DNA of 64,000 bases, taken from NCBI RefSeq assembly GCF_003855095.1, contig NZ_CP033972.1:1612001-1676000 (forward strand), in the 5' to 3' direction. Below, piece after piece: positions 7,995-16,958 of this stretch. The stretch is from Gordonia insulae. Its GTDB lineage: Bacteria; Actinomycetota; Actinomycetes; Mycobacteriales; Mycobacteriaceae. The position numbers and the translations under genes were made by a program. Positions within the stretch are counted from its first letter, which is position 1, and each line of letters begins with the position of its first letter. The notes beneath the pieces are model-generated. The model ran no database searches. It saw only the letters and a program-made list of their open reading frames with translations, and was not told the DNA's origin.

Positions 7995-9302
7995 GTGAAG
8001 GTGGGGATCATCCGTCGTTCGTCGGGCAGACGGAGATTCGCGCACCTCGTGGTGGCGGCGTCCATCGTGCTCCTTCCGCCGCTCGCGACGGCGGTGCCCG
8101 CGGCCGCCGTCCCACTCACCCCGATACCCACCCCGGTCACCGACCACTGCCCGCACCGGGTCGGCACGCCGCCGCCGGTCGACGAGTCCGAGGTCGTCGC
8201 CCCCGGCGCAACCACCCCGGCTCCCCTCCCGGTTCCGGACTCGGCGGTCGGCGGGGACCAGCTTGCCGCGTGCGGGGTGCTCGCCGACCCGGCCCTCGGC
8301 CCGGTTCCGCCGAACCTCACGTCGGCGGGCTGGCTGATCGCCGACCTGGACTCCGGACAGGTCATCGCCGCCAAGGATGCGCACGGACGCTACCGTCCCG
8401 CATCCACGATCAAGGTGCTCCTCGCCCTCGTCGTGCTCGACGAACTCGATCTGGACACCGTGGTCGCGCCGACGCCCGAGGACTGGGCCGCCGAAGGCGA
8501 TTCCTGCGGCATGGGTCCGGGCGGCCACTACACCAATCGCGACCTGCTGACCGGCCTTCTGGTGGTGTCGGGCAACGACTGCGCGAACGCGCTGGCCCGC
8601 CAACTCGGTGGCGTCGAGGAGACCTTGACGAAGATGAACGCGAAGGCGCGGTCGCTGAACGCATTGGACACCCGCGCGGCGTCACCGTCCGGACTCGACG
8701 CCGCGGGAATGTCGTCGTCTCCCTACGATCTGGCGATCATCTTCCGGGAGGCCATGGGCAACAGCACTTTTCGCGAGCTGATCGCCATGCCCACATACCG
8801 GTTCCCGGGCTACCCCAAACGGCCGGACGTACCCGACGACAAGGACCACCCGGCCTACCTCATGCAGACGTCCAACCATCTGATGCTCGAGGGATATCCG
8901 GGCATGCTCGGCGGAAAGACCGGCTACACCGACGACGCCCGCAAGACGTTCGTCGGTGCGACCGAACGGGACGGACGTCGCATCCTCGTCGTGCAGATGT
9001 TCGGCCTGACGGTGGCGGACGACTCCTACTGGGATCAGGCGAAAGCCATGTTCGAGTACGGTTTTCGCGCACCACCCACCGCAACGGTGGGACAATTGGT
9101 GAGCGCCACGGCGACCACCGAGACCACGGCCCCGAACGCAGCGACGACGACCACCGCGGCGCCGACCGGGACACCCACCGTGACGGCCACCGGAACCGAT
9201 CAGCCGACCCGCTGGTCGATCCGGATCCTCGTGGGCCTCGTCGCCGCATTGGTCGCCATCGGCCTGCTGCTGCTCGGACTCAGGCTGATCGCCCGACGCT
9301 GA
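7995..9302 (+). CDS. dacB: D-alanyl-D-alanine carboxypeptidase (penicillin-binding protein 5/6 family)
   Basis: 435 residues. A basic N terminus and hydrophobic stretch (about residues 13-35, ending AVPAAAVPL) form a signal peptide. The three serine DD-peptidase motifs are present: SxxK in RPASTIKVLLAL (Ser near 137), SxN as SGN in VVSGNDCANAL, and KTG in LGGKTGYTDDARKTF. A Thr/Ala-rich linker leads to one C-terminal membrane segment (IRILVGLVAALVAIGLLLLG) and a short basic end, so the enzyme is anchored outside the membrane. It would trim the terminal D-Ala from peptidoglycan stem peptides. The start is GTG 7995. It corresponds by position and length class to mycobacterial DacB1. Confidence 0.9.
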   Translation: MKVGIIRRSSGRRRFAHLVVAASIVLLPPLATAVPAAAVPLTPIPTPVTDHCPHRVGTPPPVDESEVVAPGATTPAPLPVPDSAVGGDQLAACGVLADPALGPVPPNLTSAGWLIADLDSGQVIAAKDAHGRYRPASTIKVLLALVVLDELDLDTVVAPTPEDWAAEGDSCGMGPGGHYTNRDLLTGLLVVSGNDCANALARQLGGVEETLTKMNAKARSLNALDTRAASPSGLDAAGMSSSPYDLAIIFREAMGNSTFRELIAMPTYRFPGYPKRPDVPDDKDHPAYLMQTSNHLMLEGYPGMLGGKTGYTDDARKTFVGATERDGRRILVVQMFGLTVADDSYWDQAKAMFEYGFRAPPTATVGQLVSATATTETTAPNAATTTTAAPTGTPTVTATGTDQPTRWSIRILVGLVAALVAIGLLLLGLRLIARR

Positions 9303-9322
9303 GGGTCACGGGCCGGCGCGGG

Positions 9323-10375
9323 TCAGCGCCGGAACAGCCACGCCACGAACGCGCCGGCCGCGGCGCCGACACCCGCGACGGCCACGAGCGTCGCCGGTTT
9401 GGACACCGGGTTCACCTCGTAGTTCGGCGACACGACCACCGGCGGCAGCGGCGCGTCCTCCTCGGAAACCTGGAACTCGGAGTTGATCGGATCGGTCGCA
9501 CACCACGCGGCGGCGTACAGCACGATCCGCGACGCCAGGTAGGCGAACACCAGCAAGCCGAGGAGTGGGCCGAAGGCCACGCCCGCGGGGCTGCCGAGCA
9601 CGGACTGGAGATAGATGCCGCCGACCGTCTTGACGATCTCGAACGCGATCGCGGTCAGCAACCCGGCCTTGAGGGTGTTGCGGAAGGGCAAGCGCACCAA
9701 CGGCAGCCGGGACATGATGAAGGTGAACAACATCCACGTCGCGAAGACCGACACGATGATCGACACCGTGCGGACGACCGCGGGCGCCCAGGCGGCGTCG
9801 TCGAGGCCGACCCAGGACAGCACCTCGGTCGTCAGACCCGAGTTGCCCAGGGTGGTGATCGCCATGGTCACGGCGAAGGCGACGCCGAGGATGGCGAAGG
9901 TGACGAGGTCCCACACCTTGGACATCACCGCGCTGCGGGTGACGCGACCACCCCACATCTCGGTCATGCCCGCGCGGACGCCGGAGATCCATCCGATGCC
10001 GGTGAAAGCAGCACCGAGGAGGCCGACGATGCCGACCGCGGTGCGGGAATCCACCGCGGAGGTGATGAGTTTCTCCACCGTGACGTCCAGCCCCTCGGGG
10101 ACGTTCTCGACGATCGCATCCTGGAGATCCTGGAGCAGTTCGGGCTGGTTCGCGAGCACGAAACCGGCGATGGCGAACACCACCATCACGATCGGGACCA
10201 GCGCGAGGATCCCGTTGAAGCTGATACTCGCGGCATACAGGTTGCCGCGCCGGTCGTTGTAGCGCTGGAACGTCTGGATCAGGTGCTCGAGCCACACCCA
10301 GCGTTCGCGGGCGTCACCGAACGAGGTCTTTGCGCGCTCAACGGTCGTCTTGGCCGAATCCACCACCGAACTCAC
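9323..10375 (-). CDS. YihY/YhjD-family inner membrane protein
   Basis: 350 residues with several hydrophobic segments in the YihY/BrkB order (PF03631). An amphipathic N terminus ends in HLIQTFQRYNDRRGNLYAAS, followed by SISFNGILALVPIVMVVF and later GAAFTGIGWISGVRAGMTEMWG, a hallmark region of the family. The family was once mislabelled ribonuclease BN; its transport function is not settled. The C terminus carries a further hydrophobic segment before RR. GTG 10375 is chosen because AGGAGG lies 8 bases upstream. It lies next to trpS in the same orientation, as in mycobacteria. Confidence 0.85.
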   Translation of the reverse strand: MSSVVDSAKTTVERAKTSFGDARERWVWLEHLIQTFQRYNDRRGNLYAASISFNGILALVPIVMVVFAIAGFVLANQPELLQDLQDAIVENVPEGLDVTVEKLITSAVDSRTAVGIVGLLGAAFTGIGWISGVRAGMTEMWGGRVTRSAVMSKVWDLVTFAILGVAFAVTMAITTLGNSGLTTEVLSWVGLDDAAWAPAVVRTVSIIVSVFATWMLFTFIMSRLPLVRLPFRNTLKAGLLTAIAFEIVKTVGGIYLQSVLGSPAGVAFGPLLGLLVFAYLASRIVLYAAAWCATDPINSEFQVSEEDAPLPPVVVSPNYEVNPVSKPATLVAVAGVGAAAGAFVAWLFRR

Positions 10376-10423
10376 CTGTACCGCCTCCTCTTCGGATCAC
10401 GGGGCCAGTCGGTCACCGGCTGA

Positions 10424-11515
<1,092 letters not shown>

Positions 11516-12352
11516 TCAGTCGTAGACGACGGTCATCGGCGCGTGATCCGACCACCGCAGATCGTAGGCGTCGGCCCGGTCGACGGTCGCTTTGACGGCG
11601 CGCTTCGCCAGCGACTTGTTCGCGAGCTGATAGTCGATGCGCCAGCCCGAGTCGTTGTCGAACGCCTTGCCGCGCCACGACCACCATGTGTACGGCCCCT
11701 CCTCGCCGGGAGCGAGGTCGCGCATGACGTCGGACCAGCCGGCGTCGAGCAGCCCGCCGACCCAGGTCCGCTCGTGCGGCAGGAATCCGGGACTCTTGAG
11801 ATTGCCCTTCCAGTTCTTGATGTCGGCCTCGGCATGGGCGATGTTCCAGTCGCCGCCGACCACCACGTGCCGCCGCCTGCGGCGCAGTCGATCGAGGTAA
11901 CCGCCGAACTCGTCGAGGAAGCGCGCCTTCTCGTCGAACTTCGCGACATCCTTCGGCACGGTCGTCGCGGCCGCGCCCTTGGGGAGATACAGACTGGCCA
12001 CGGTCATCGGTCCGAGCGCACTGTCGAGGTCCGCCTCGATGTAGCGCGCGGTGGCGTCGAACTCGTCGCTGCCGAAGCCGGCCCGAACCCCGGTGAGGGG
12101 CACGCGACTGAGGACCCCGACGCCCGCGTGGCCCTTGACCACCGACGAGCTCATCGCGAACTGCCAGCCGTCGTCGAGGACCGGCGCGAGCGCGTCGCGC
12201 GCCTGGTCCTCATCGGCCCTGACCTCTTGCAGCAGGACGACATCGGAGTCCGCCGTCGCCAGCCAGGCGAGCAGACCGCGGTTGGCCTCCGAGCGGTGTC
12301 TGACCGCTGCCCGGATGCCGTTGACGTTCACGGTGCTGATGGTGATGGACAC
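11516..12352 (-). CDS. xthA: Exodeoxyribonuclease III (AP endonuclease)
   Basis: 278 residues. Motifs of the Xth/EEP family follow in order: STVNVNGIRAA at the N terminus, LLQEVRADE with the metal Glu, SSVVKGHAGVGVLSR, VGGDWNIAHAEADIKNWKGN with the catalytic Asp-x-Asn, and YQLANKSLA leading to the terminal RWSDHAPMTVVYD with the Asp-His pair. It cuts DNA 5' to abasic sites in base excision repair. GTG 12352 is chosen because the fold begins at once there; a longer reading would run through the iron-box promoter region. It diverges from bfd, sharing a 114-base control region. Confidence 0.93.
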   Translation of the reverse strand: MSITISTVNVNGIRAAVRHRSEANRGLLAWLATADSDVVLLQEVRADEDQARDALAPVLDDGWQFAMSSSVVKGHAGVGVLSRVPLTGVRAGFGSDEFDATARYIEADLDSALGPMTVASLYLPKGAAATTVPKDVAKFDEKARFLDEFGGYLDRLRRRRRHVVVGGDWNIAHAEADIKNWKGNLKSPGFLPHERTWVGGLLDAGWSDVMRDLAPGEEGPYTWWSWRGKAFDNDSGWRIDYQLANKSLAKRAVKATVDRADAYDLRWSDHAPMTVVYD

Positions 12353-12390
12353 GGACAAGAGGGTACTGGCCGTTGTGGTGCGCCCGTACC

Positions 12391-12409
12391 AGAGGTAAGG
12401 CAACCCTTG
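12391..12409. promoter_or_regulatory. Candidate IdeR/DtxR box 1 (weaker)
   Basis: The 19 bases AGAGGTAAGGCAACCCTTG follow the actinobacterial iron box TWAGGTWAGSCTWACCTWA with about 14 matches and keep the AGGTWAGG core. It lies 58 bases upstream of the bfd ATG and about 40 bases from the divergent xthA start. Read with box 2, it suggests iron-dependent control of the iron-storage pair. Confidence 0.55.
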
Positions 12410-12423
12410 TTTCTCATCCTGCT

Positions 12424-12442
12424 TTATGTAACCCTTACCTAA
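12424..12442. promoter_or_regulatory. Candidate IdeR/DtxR box 2 (strong)
   Basis: TTATGTAACCCTTACCTAA matches 17 of 19 positions of TWAGGTWAGSCTWACCTWA, including the whole right half. It ends 24 bases before the bfd ATG, where bound repressor would block transcription or early elongation. Box-to-box centre spacing is 33 bases, about three helical turns, so two IdeR dimer pairs could sit on the same face. Confidence 0.75.
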
Positions 12443-12466
12443 CTGAACCTGAACGAGGTGAGAACA

Positions 12467-12649
12467 ATGTTCGTTTGCATCTGCCGCGCAGTGACCGAGG
12501 ACGAGGTCCATGACCACTGCTCGTCCGGCGCCATGTCGGTGGATGCCATCGGCGACAGGTGCGGCGCAGGCGAAGGCTGCGGCACCTGCCTCGAACGGAT
12601 TCAGGAGATCGTCAACGAAAGGACCGCCACCGCGACCACCGCTGCATGA
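12467..12649 (+). CDS. bfd: Bacterioferritin-associated ferredoxin
   Basis: 60 residues. Cysteines at positions 4, 6, 38 and 41 reproduce exactly the C-x-C...C-x2-C arrangement that binds the [2Fe-2S] cluster in Escherichia coli Bfd, within MFVCICRAVTEDEV and GAGEGCGTCLERI. Bfd docks on bacterioferritin and passes electrons to reduce and release stored iron. ATG 12467 is chosen because GAGGTGAG lies 4 bases upstream; GTG 12458 in the same frame lies inside that ribosome site. The gene is followed by bfr 111 bases later and preceded by two IdeR-like boxes, so low iron should raise Bfd and mobilise iron from Bfr. Confidence 0.93.
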   Translation: MFVCICRAVTEDEVHDHCSSGAMSVDAIGDRCGAGEGCGTCLERIQEIVNERTATATTAA

Positions 12650-12700
12650 CCGCATGACAGACGTCGTCTGACGTCATTTCCACAACCTCGGGTCTGAACC

Positions 12701-12717
12701 AGGCCGCGAGGCCTTTT
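12701..12717 (+). terminator. Small GNRA-loop hairpin with T-run between bfd and bfr
   Basis: AGGCC and GGCCT pair around a GCGA tetraloop and are followed by TTTT. The stem has only five base pairs, so it may be a partial terminator that sets different bfd and bfr levels. A small palindrome, CAGACG-T-CGTCTG, lies earlier at about 12658-12670. Confidence 0.35.
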
Positions 12718-12760
12718 GGCGTGCTACGTTCCTTGTACCACGGCGAACGGAGGCTCGGTC

Positions 12761-13246
12761 ATGCGCGGCGACGACGAGGTGATCGCTCTACTCAACGAAC
12801 AGCTCACCAGCGAGCTGACGGCGATCAACCAATACTTTCTGCATTCCAAGATGCAAGCCAACTGGGGTCTGACCGAGATCGCGAGCAAGACGCGCGCGGA
12901 GTCGATCGAGGAGATGCACCACGCCGAGGCCCTCACCAACCGCATCCTGTTCCTCGAGGCGCTCCCGAACTATCAGAAGATTCTTCCTCTGCGGATCGGC
13001 CAGACCCTCCGGGAACAGTTCGAGTCCGACATGGCCGTCGAGATCGAGGTCGTCGAACGCCTGCGTCCGGGCATCGCGATGTGCCGCGGCAAGGGCGACA
13101 TCACCAGCGCGAAGCTGCTCGAGGACATCCTGAAGGACGAAGAGGATCACATCGACTACCTCGAGACGCAGTTGGAGTTGCTCGATCGTCTGGGCGAGCA
13201 GCTCTACCTCTCCAAGACGGTGGCGACCCCGCCCACCGTGGCCTGA
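12761..13246 (+). CDS. bfr: Bacterioferritin
   Basis: 161 residues. Every ferroxidase-centre residue of the family is at its standard number: Glu18, Tyr25, Glu51, His54, Glu94, Glu127 and His130. The haem-ligand Met52 is also present (EEMHHAEA), so the 24-mer should bind haem between subunits and store iron as ferric mineral. ATG 12761 follows a GGAGG 8 bases upstream. No iron box was seen in the 111 bases between bfd and bfr, so bfr may depend on the bfd promoter or on its own unregulated one. In mycobacteria bfrA is IdeR-activated. Confidence 0.96.
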   Translation: MRGDDEVIALLNEQLTSELTAINQYFLHSKMQANWGLTEIASKTRAESIEEMHHAEALTNRILFLEALPNYQKILPLRIGQTLREQFESDMAVEIEVVERLRPGIAMCRGKGDITSAKLLEDILKDEEDHIDYLETQLELLDRLGEQLYLSKTVATPPTVA

Positions 13247-13278
13247 CCGCTCAGACCACACGCTTTTTCTGCAGCCCG

Positions 13279-13318
13279 CCGACGGCGGTCATGACCCGAC
13301 GGTCGTGACCGCCGTCGG
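13279..13318. terminator. Hairpin between bfr and the convergent MFS gene
   Basis: CCGACGGCGGTCA (13279-13291) and its exact complement TGACCGCCGTCGG (13306-13318) form a 13-base stem with a 14-base loop. It overlaps the MFS stop codon. The + strand then reads TTGTTGTG, which is only weakly T-rich. A bidirectional terminator is plausible. Confidence 0.5.
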
Positions 13319-14560
13319 TTGTTGTGCGTGGGCTTGCGCAGCCCCGTCCGCGGAGATCCGGCTCCTGCGTGCGGTCGCGAGTGCGATCATCAGCACCAGA
13401 ACACCGGCGACGGCGAGCGCCGCTCCGATCATCGACGGCGCCCGGTACCCGTGGCCCGCCGCGATCACCACGCCCCCGATCCACGCGCCCACCGCGTTCG
13501 CGATGTTCAGCGCCGAATGATTGAGGGCGGCGGCCAGGGTCTGCGCGTCGTCGGCGACATCCATCAGCCGGGTCTGCAACGCGGGGATCGTCGACGCGCC
13601 GGACAGGCCGATCGCGAAGCTCAAGGTCATTGCCGCCCAGGCGTTCTGCAAGGTCAGCGCGAACAGGGCGAGGGACACGCCGGTCGCGATCAGCCCGATG
13701 AGGATGCCGAACGGCACGCTGCGGTCGGCGAGGATCCCGCCGACGATGTTGCCGGCCACCATGCCGAGACCGAACAGCATCATCGCGACCGGGACGAGGG
13801 ACACCGACACCCCGGTCACGGTGGTCAGCGCGGAGTTGAGATACGTGTAGAACGCGAACATGCCGCCGAATCCGACGACGCCGATCAGCAGGGTGAACCA
13901 CACTTGCGGTCGCACGAGAGCACCGAGTTCGGTGATCGGATTGGTCACCCGCATGTCGGTCAGCGGCGGCATGAAGCGGATCAGCGCGACGATGGTCAGC
14001 AGGCCGATCACCACGACGAGGGCGAATGCGACCCGCCAACCGAGGGATTCACCGAGCCATGTCGCCATCGGCACACCGAGGACGTTGGCGACCGACAGCC
14101 CCAGCATCACCTTGCCGACCGCCTTCGCCCGGTCCCGCGGCCCGGCGAGGTGAGCGGCGACCAGTGCCGCCACCCCGAAATAGGCGCCGTGTGGGAGACC
14201 CGCGATGACCCGCGCCAGCATCAGCAGCCCGTACGTCGGCGCGAGGACCGTGAGGAGATTGCCGACGGTGAACGCGATCATCAGCCCGATGAGCAGCGTT
14301 CGCCGCGACACCCGTGCGGTGAGGGCCGCGATGAGCGGTGCGCCGATCACCACGCCCAGCGCGTACGCGGAGATGACGTGACCGGCGGTGGGTTCACTCA
14401 CACCGAGCGTCTCGGCGATGTTGGGCAGCAACCCCATCGCGACGAACTCGGTGGTGCCGATGCCGAATCCGCCCAGGGCGAGGGCGAGGATGGCCCACCG
14501 TCGGACCGATGGGGACAGGGGTGGGGCGAGGTCGTCGGTGGTTACTGGGGCTGAAGACAC
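13289..14560 (-). CDS. MFS drug/sugar efflux transporter (DHA/AraJ-like)
   Basis: 423 residues, about twelve hydrophobic segments. The start WAILALALGGFGIGTTEFVA is the characteristic first helix of the AraJ/Cml-type drug:proton antiporters (DHA12-like), followed by the MFS loop signature around ALTARVSRRTLLIG and the antiporter-type helix 5 GxxxANVLGVPMATWLG. Likely substrates are drugs or sugars exported in exchange for protons. The C terminus is Ala/Gln-rich. No regulator is adjacent, so the inducer cannot be guessed. It is convergent with bfr and 82 bases from the next leftward gene. Confidence 0.85.
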   Translation of the reverse strand: MSSAPVTTDDLAPPLSPSVRRWAILALALGGFGIGTTEFVAMGLLPNIAETLGVSEPTAGHVISAYALGVVIGAPLIAALTARVSRRTLLIGLMIAFTVGNLLTVLAPTYGLLMLARVIAGLPHGAYFGVAALVAAHLAGPRDRAKAVGKVMLGLSVANVLGVPMATWLGESLGWRVAFALVVVIGLLTIVALIRFMPPLTDMRVTNPITELGALVRPQVWFTLLIGVVGFGGMFAFYTYLNSALTTVTGVSVSLVPVAMMLFGLGMVAGNIVGGILADRSVPFGILIGLIATGVSLALFALTLQNAWAAMTLSFAIGLSGASTIPALQTRLMDVADDAQTLAAALNHSALNIANAVGAWIGGVVIAAGHGYRAPSMIGAALAVAGVLVLMIALATARRSRISADGAAQAHAQQPTAVTTVGS

Positions 14561-14642
14561 TCAGTCTCCAACCGCCCTGACCGCCGGACCGATACCACCA
14601 CGCCGGGTGAGTTCGTTCACACGATCGTCGACGACACGCCCG

Positions 14643-16529
14643 TCAGTCGTCGTCCGAGCCGCTGTCACCGCTCGAGGACGTACCGCTCTTCGACTTCCCG
14701 CCGCTGCCGCCACCGGTGACCCCGGGACCGCTGCCGGAGTCGGTTCCCTTGTCGTCACTGCCGCCGTCGCCCTCCGACGAGCCGCCCTCCGACGAACCGC
14801 CCTCGTCGGCCGACGTTCCTTGTCCGCTGCTCTGCGTATCGGTGGCGGCGGCCTCGCCGGACGGACCGTCGTCGCCCGGATCGGGGGCGGAGGTGTCCTG
14901 CGACGATGCGGGCTGCGAGTCCTGCACCGGCGGTTCGTGAGCGGGAGGGTCGTATGCGGGCGACTCCTCGGCGGGGGGCTCGGCCGACGCAGGCGGCTCG
15001 TAGGCGGGCGGGGTGCCGTCGCCCGTGCCCGACGACGACGGTTGCTCCGCCGACACCACCGGATCGACCGCGGGCGTCGTCGTTGTGGGCGCCGGAGCCG
15101 ACTCGGCGGGCGCCGAGTCGGCCCCCGACGTTCCCACCGCGGGTGGGTTCTCGACCGCTGCGAGCGTGCGTGCGTAGGTGGCCTGTTCGTCGGCCATGCC
15201 GGCCGACACCGAATCATCGGCGAGCAGCATCGTCGACGCGCCGGTCGTGACGACAGGCCCGACCACCTGCCCGGCCCAGTACTTCACGAAGTTCGCCGGG
15301 TACAGCAGGATGCTCTTCGCGCTGGCGGCGAGCGCGGCCACGCCACCCTTGATCTCGTCCGGGGCGCGGTTCACGATGCCGTCCAGGATGGCCTGGAAGA
15401 CGTACAGGTCCGGGAGATATGCGCCGTAGCCCAGATTGGGCAGCGATGGGAGCCGATCCTGTACGAGGCGCACCAGGGGCTGGAGGTTGGCGAGCGCCAT
15501 CCCGTCCGGCAGCCGGATGGTCAGGTGGTCGGCGAGGAGGTCGGGGATGCGGTCACCGTCGAGGCCGATCGCATCGGCGCCCTCCCGGATCGCGACCATG
15601 ATCGCGGAGTCATAGGCGACGACGCAGGCTCCCTCGGCGCTGCACTCGACGTCGTGATCGGTCCACCAGGCGAGTTTCGGGTCGCGGAACATGTGCAGTG
15701 GGTACTGATTGTGCTTGTTGAAGTAGCCGACGAGCCCGTCGATGGCACCGATCGGGTCATGCAACGGATCGGGGAGGTCGCAGATCGGATCGCCGTCGAC
15801 ACAGACCGAGGTGACCGGCACGTCGCCGAATCCGCCTTCTCTGGCTCCGGACATCGTGAGTCCCGGGATGATCCCGATCAATGCGAGTTCGATCCCCTCT
15901 CCGGCGACCGTGCCGTCCATGCGGGGATCGGCATAGAGTTCGCCGGACACACCCTCGTACTTGACGAGGACGTCGTCTGCGAAGTCCTCGGGGGTTCCGT
16001 TCACATCGACGAGGCGGTACTCGCCGGCGTCATCGGCCTCCCGGTTGGCGTCGACCTTCGGCGAGTTGCCGATGTCGGAGAGAACGTCACCGGCGACCCG
16101 AGCACCTTGGGAGTACCCCGCGACGACGACGGGGTTGCCGTCACACCGCGACTGATAGTCGGCGATCTCGTTGGCAGTGGATTTCTTCCCCGCCGCGACA
16201 CTCTCGTCATACCCCGTGGCGCCGAGCGGCCACAGGGTCATCGGGTAGTCGGCGTAGATGATCTCGTAGGCGCCGTCCCCGGAGTACGGTCCCCCGACGT
16301 TCTCGTTCCGCGCGCCTTTACCCGTGTACCGCTGGGCGACCCCGACCATCGCCTTGCCTTCGGGATCCCACGTTCCGCCGACGATGACCACGGCGCCCGC
16401 GCCACAGCTCTCTGCGCGCGCATCCCCGATCGCACCCGGCAGACAGAACGCGGCTATCACCGCGAAGCCGGAGGACACCGCGATGAGCACGATGGAGAAC
16501 CGATGAGACAACCGGAACCGACTGGTCAT
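14643..16529 (-). CDS. Secreted PE-PPE-domain alpha/beta hydrolase with long disordered acidic tail
   Basis: 628 residues. A signal peptide (about residues 1-41) ends ...IGDARAES. The hydrolase part (about 45-430) follows the PE-PPE/cutinase-like pattern: VVIVGGTWDPEGKAM, YPMTLWPLGATGYDESVAAG, and the nucleophile elbow VVAGYSQGARVAG. In mycobacteria this domain sits behind PE or PPE modules and several members are esterases; here no PE or PPE module is present. Roughly the last 190 residues are low-complexity Pro/Ser/Thr then Gly/Ser/Asp-rich, ending in SGDSGSDDD, probably disordered outside the cell. It could act on mycolate-type envelope lipids, which is inference. It diverges from the met operon. 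Confidence 0.85.
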   Translation of the reverse strand: MTSRFRLSHRFSIVLIAVSSGFAVIAAFCLPGAIGDARAESCGAGAVVIVGGTWDPEGKAMVGVAQRYTGKGARNENVGGPYSGDGAYEIIYADYPMTLWPLGATGYDESVAAGKKSTANEIADYQSRCDGNPVVVAGYSQGARVAGDVLSDIGNSPKVDANREADDAGEYRLVDVNGTPEDFADDVLVKYEGVSGELYADPRMDGTVAGEGIELALIGIIPGLTMSGAREGGFGDVPVTSVCVDGDPICDLPDPLHDPIGAIDGLVGYFNKHNQYPLHMFRDPKLAWWTDHDVECSAEGACVVAYDSAIMVAIREGADAIGLDGDRIPDLLADHLTIRLPDGMALANLQPLVRLVQDRLPSLPNLGYGAYLPDLYVFQAILDGIVNRAPDEIKGGVAALAASAKSILLYPANFVKYWAGQVVGPVVTTGASTMLLADDSVSAGMADEQATYARTLAAVENPPAVGTSGADSAPAESAPAPTTTTPAVDPVVSAEQPSSSGTGDGTPPAYEPPASAEPPAEESPAYDPPAHEPPVQDSQPASSQDTSAPDPGDDGPSGEAAATDTQSSGQGTSADEGGSSEGGSSEGDGGSDDKGTDSGSGPGVTGGGSGGKSKSGTSSSGDSGSDDD

Positions 16530-16774
16530 GCGCGTGCGACTTTCGTCAACCTGGGCGCTCGTCGGGCCGGACGTCGCGTTCCCCAGGGCTGAGCGCAGAT
16601 TAGATCCGCTATCGCAAAACAGAAATGTTCCTGAGTGATGCTAACGATCTCGAACTGGGGTTTTACCATGCCGGGATGCAAAGTTCATCCTTTTGGATGA
16701 CAGCCGTCCTCAGATCAAATCACGCCGATCAGGAGGGTTCTCGCACCTGTTTTGCCGTGCTATATCCTTGACGC
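16530..16774. promoter_or_regulatory. Divergent intergenic region ahead of the met riboswitch
   Basis: About 245 bases without a coding frame I can support, AT-richer than the genes around it. TATATC at 16761-16766 is a good -10 hexamer for the riboswitch transcript, putting the start near 16773; no clear -35 is visible (TTCTCG at about 16738). The left half should contain the promoter of the secreted hydrolase, but I see no convincing hexamers there. Confidence 0.4.
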
Positions 16775-16910
16775 CAGGTCATGAGCATCAGCGCAAAGCC
16801 CCGGCTTGCTGATCGGCAACCCTCCAACCGCGGTGGGGTGCTCCGGGTGATGACCGGGTTGAGGAACGCATACGCGTTTCCCGGCAAGCGCGGGTCCGAA
16901 GGTCGGACCC
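16775..16910 (+). ncRNA. SAM-IV-type S-adenosylmethionine riboswitch
   Basis: The outer P1 helix is formed by GGTCAT (16777-16782) and ATGACC (16850-16855). Between them lie AAGCCCCGGCTTGCTG, GGCAACCCTCCAACCGCGGTGGGGTGC and other conserved pieces typical of the SAM-I/SAM-IV core, with the AACC-CUCC stretch that contacts the ligand. The post-P1 segment starting GGGTTGAGG is the hallmark of the SAM-IV form found in actinobacteria. A perfect 8-base hairpin (GGGTCCGA, loop AGG, TCGGACCC) ends the element at 16892-16910. A second hairpin, CAGGGT...ACCCTG at 16914-16931, follows ahead of the metY start. High SAM should lower metY-metX expression; whether by termination or start-site masking is not certain. 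Confidence 0.88.
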
Positions 16911-16958
16911 CACCAGGGTCGTTGCACCCTGCCGACCGTAGAAAGCGATCACACAATC

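Noticed and set aside
9313..9332. CCGGCGC/GCGCCGG hairpin between dacB and the YhjD-like gene
   Set aside because: Seven pairs in GC-rich sequence and inside the coding end of the convergent gene; not above background.
14388..16592. 734-codon plus-strand open frame
   Set aside because: Antisense to the secreted hydrolase and its repetitive tail; composition is that of a shadow frame.
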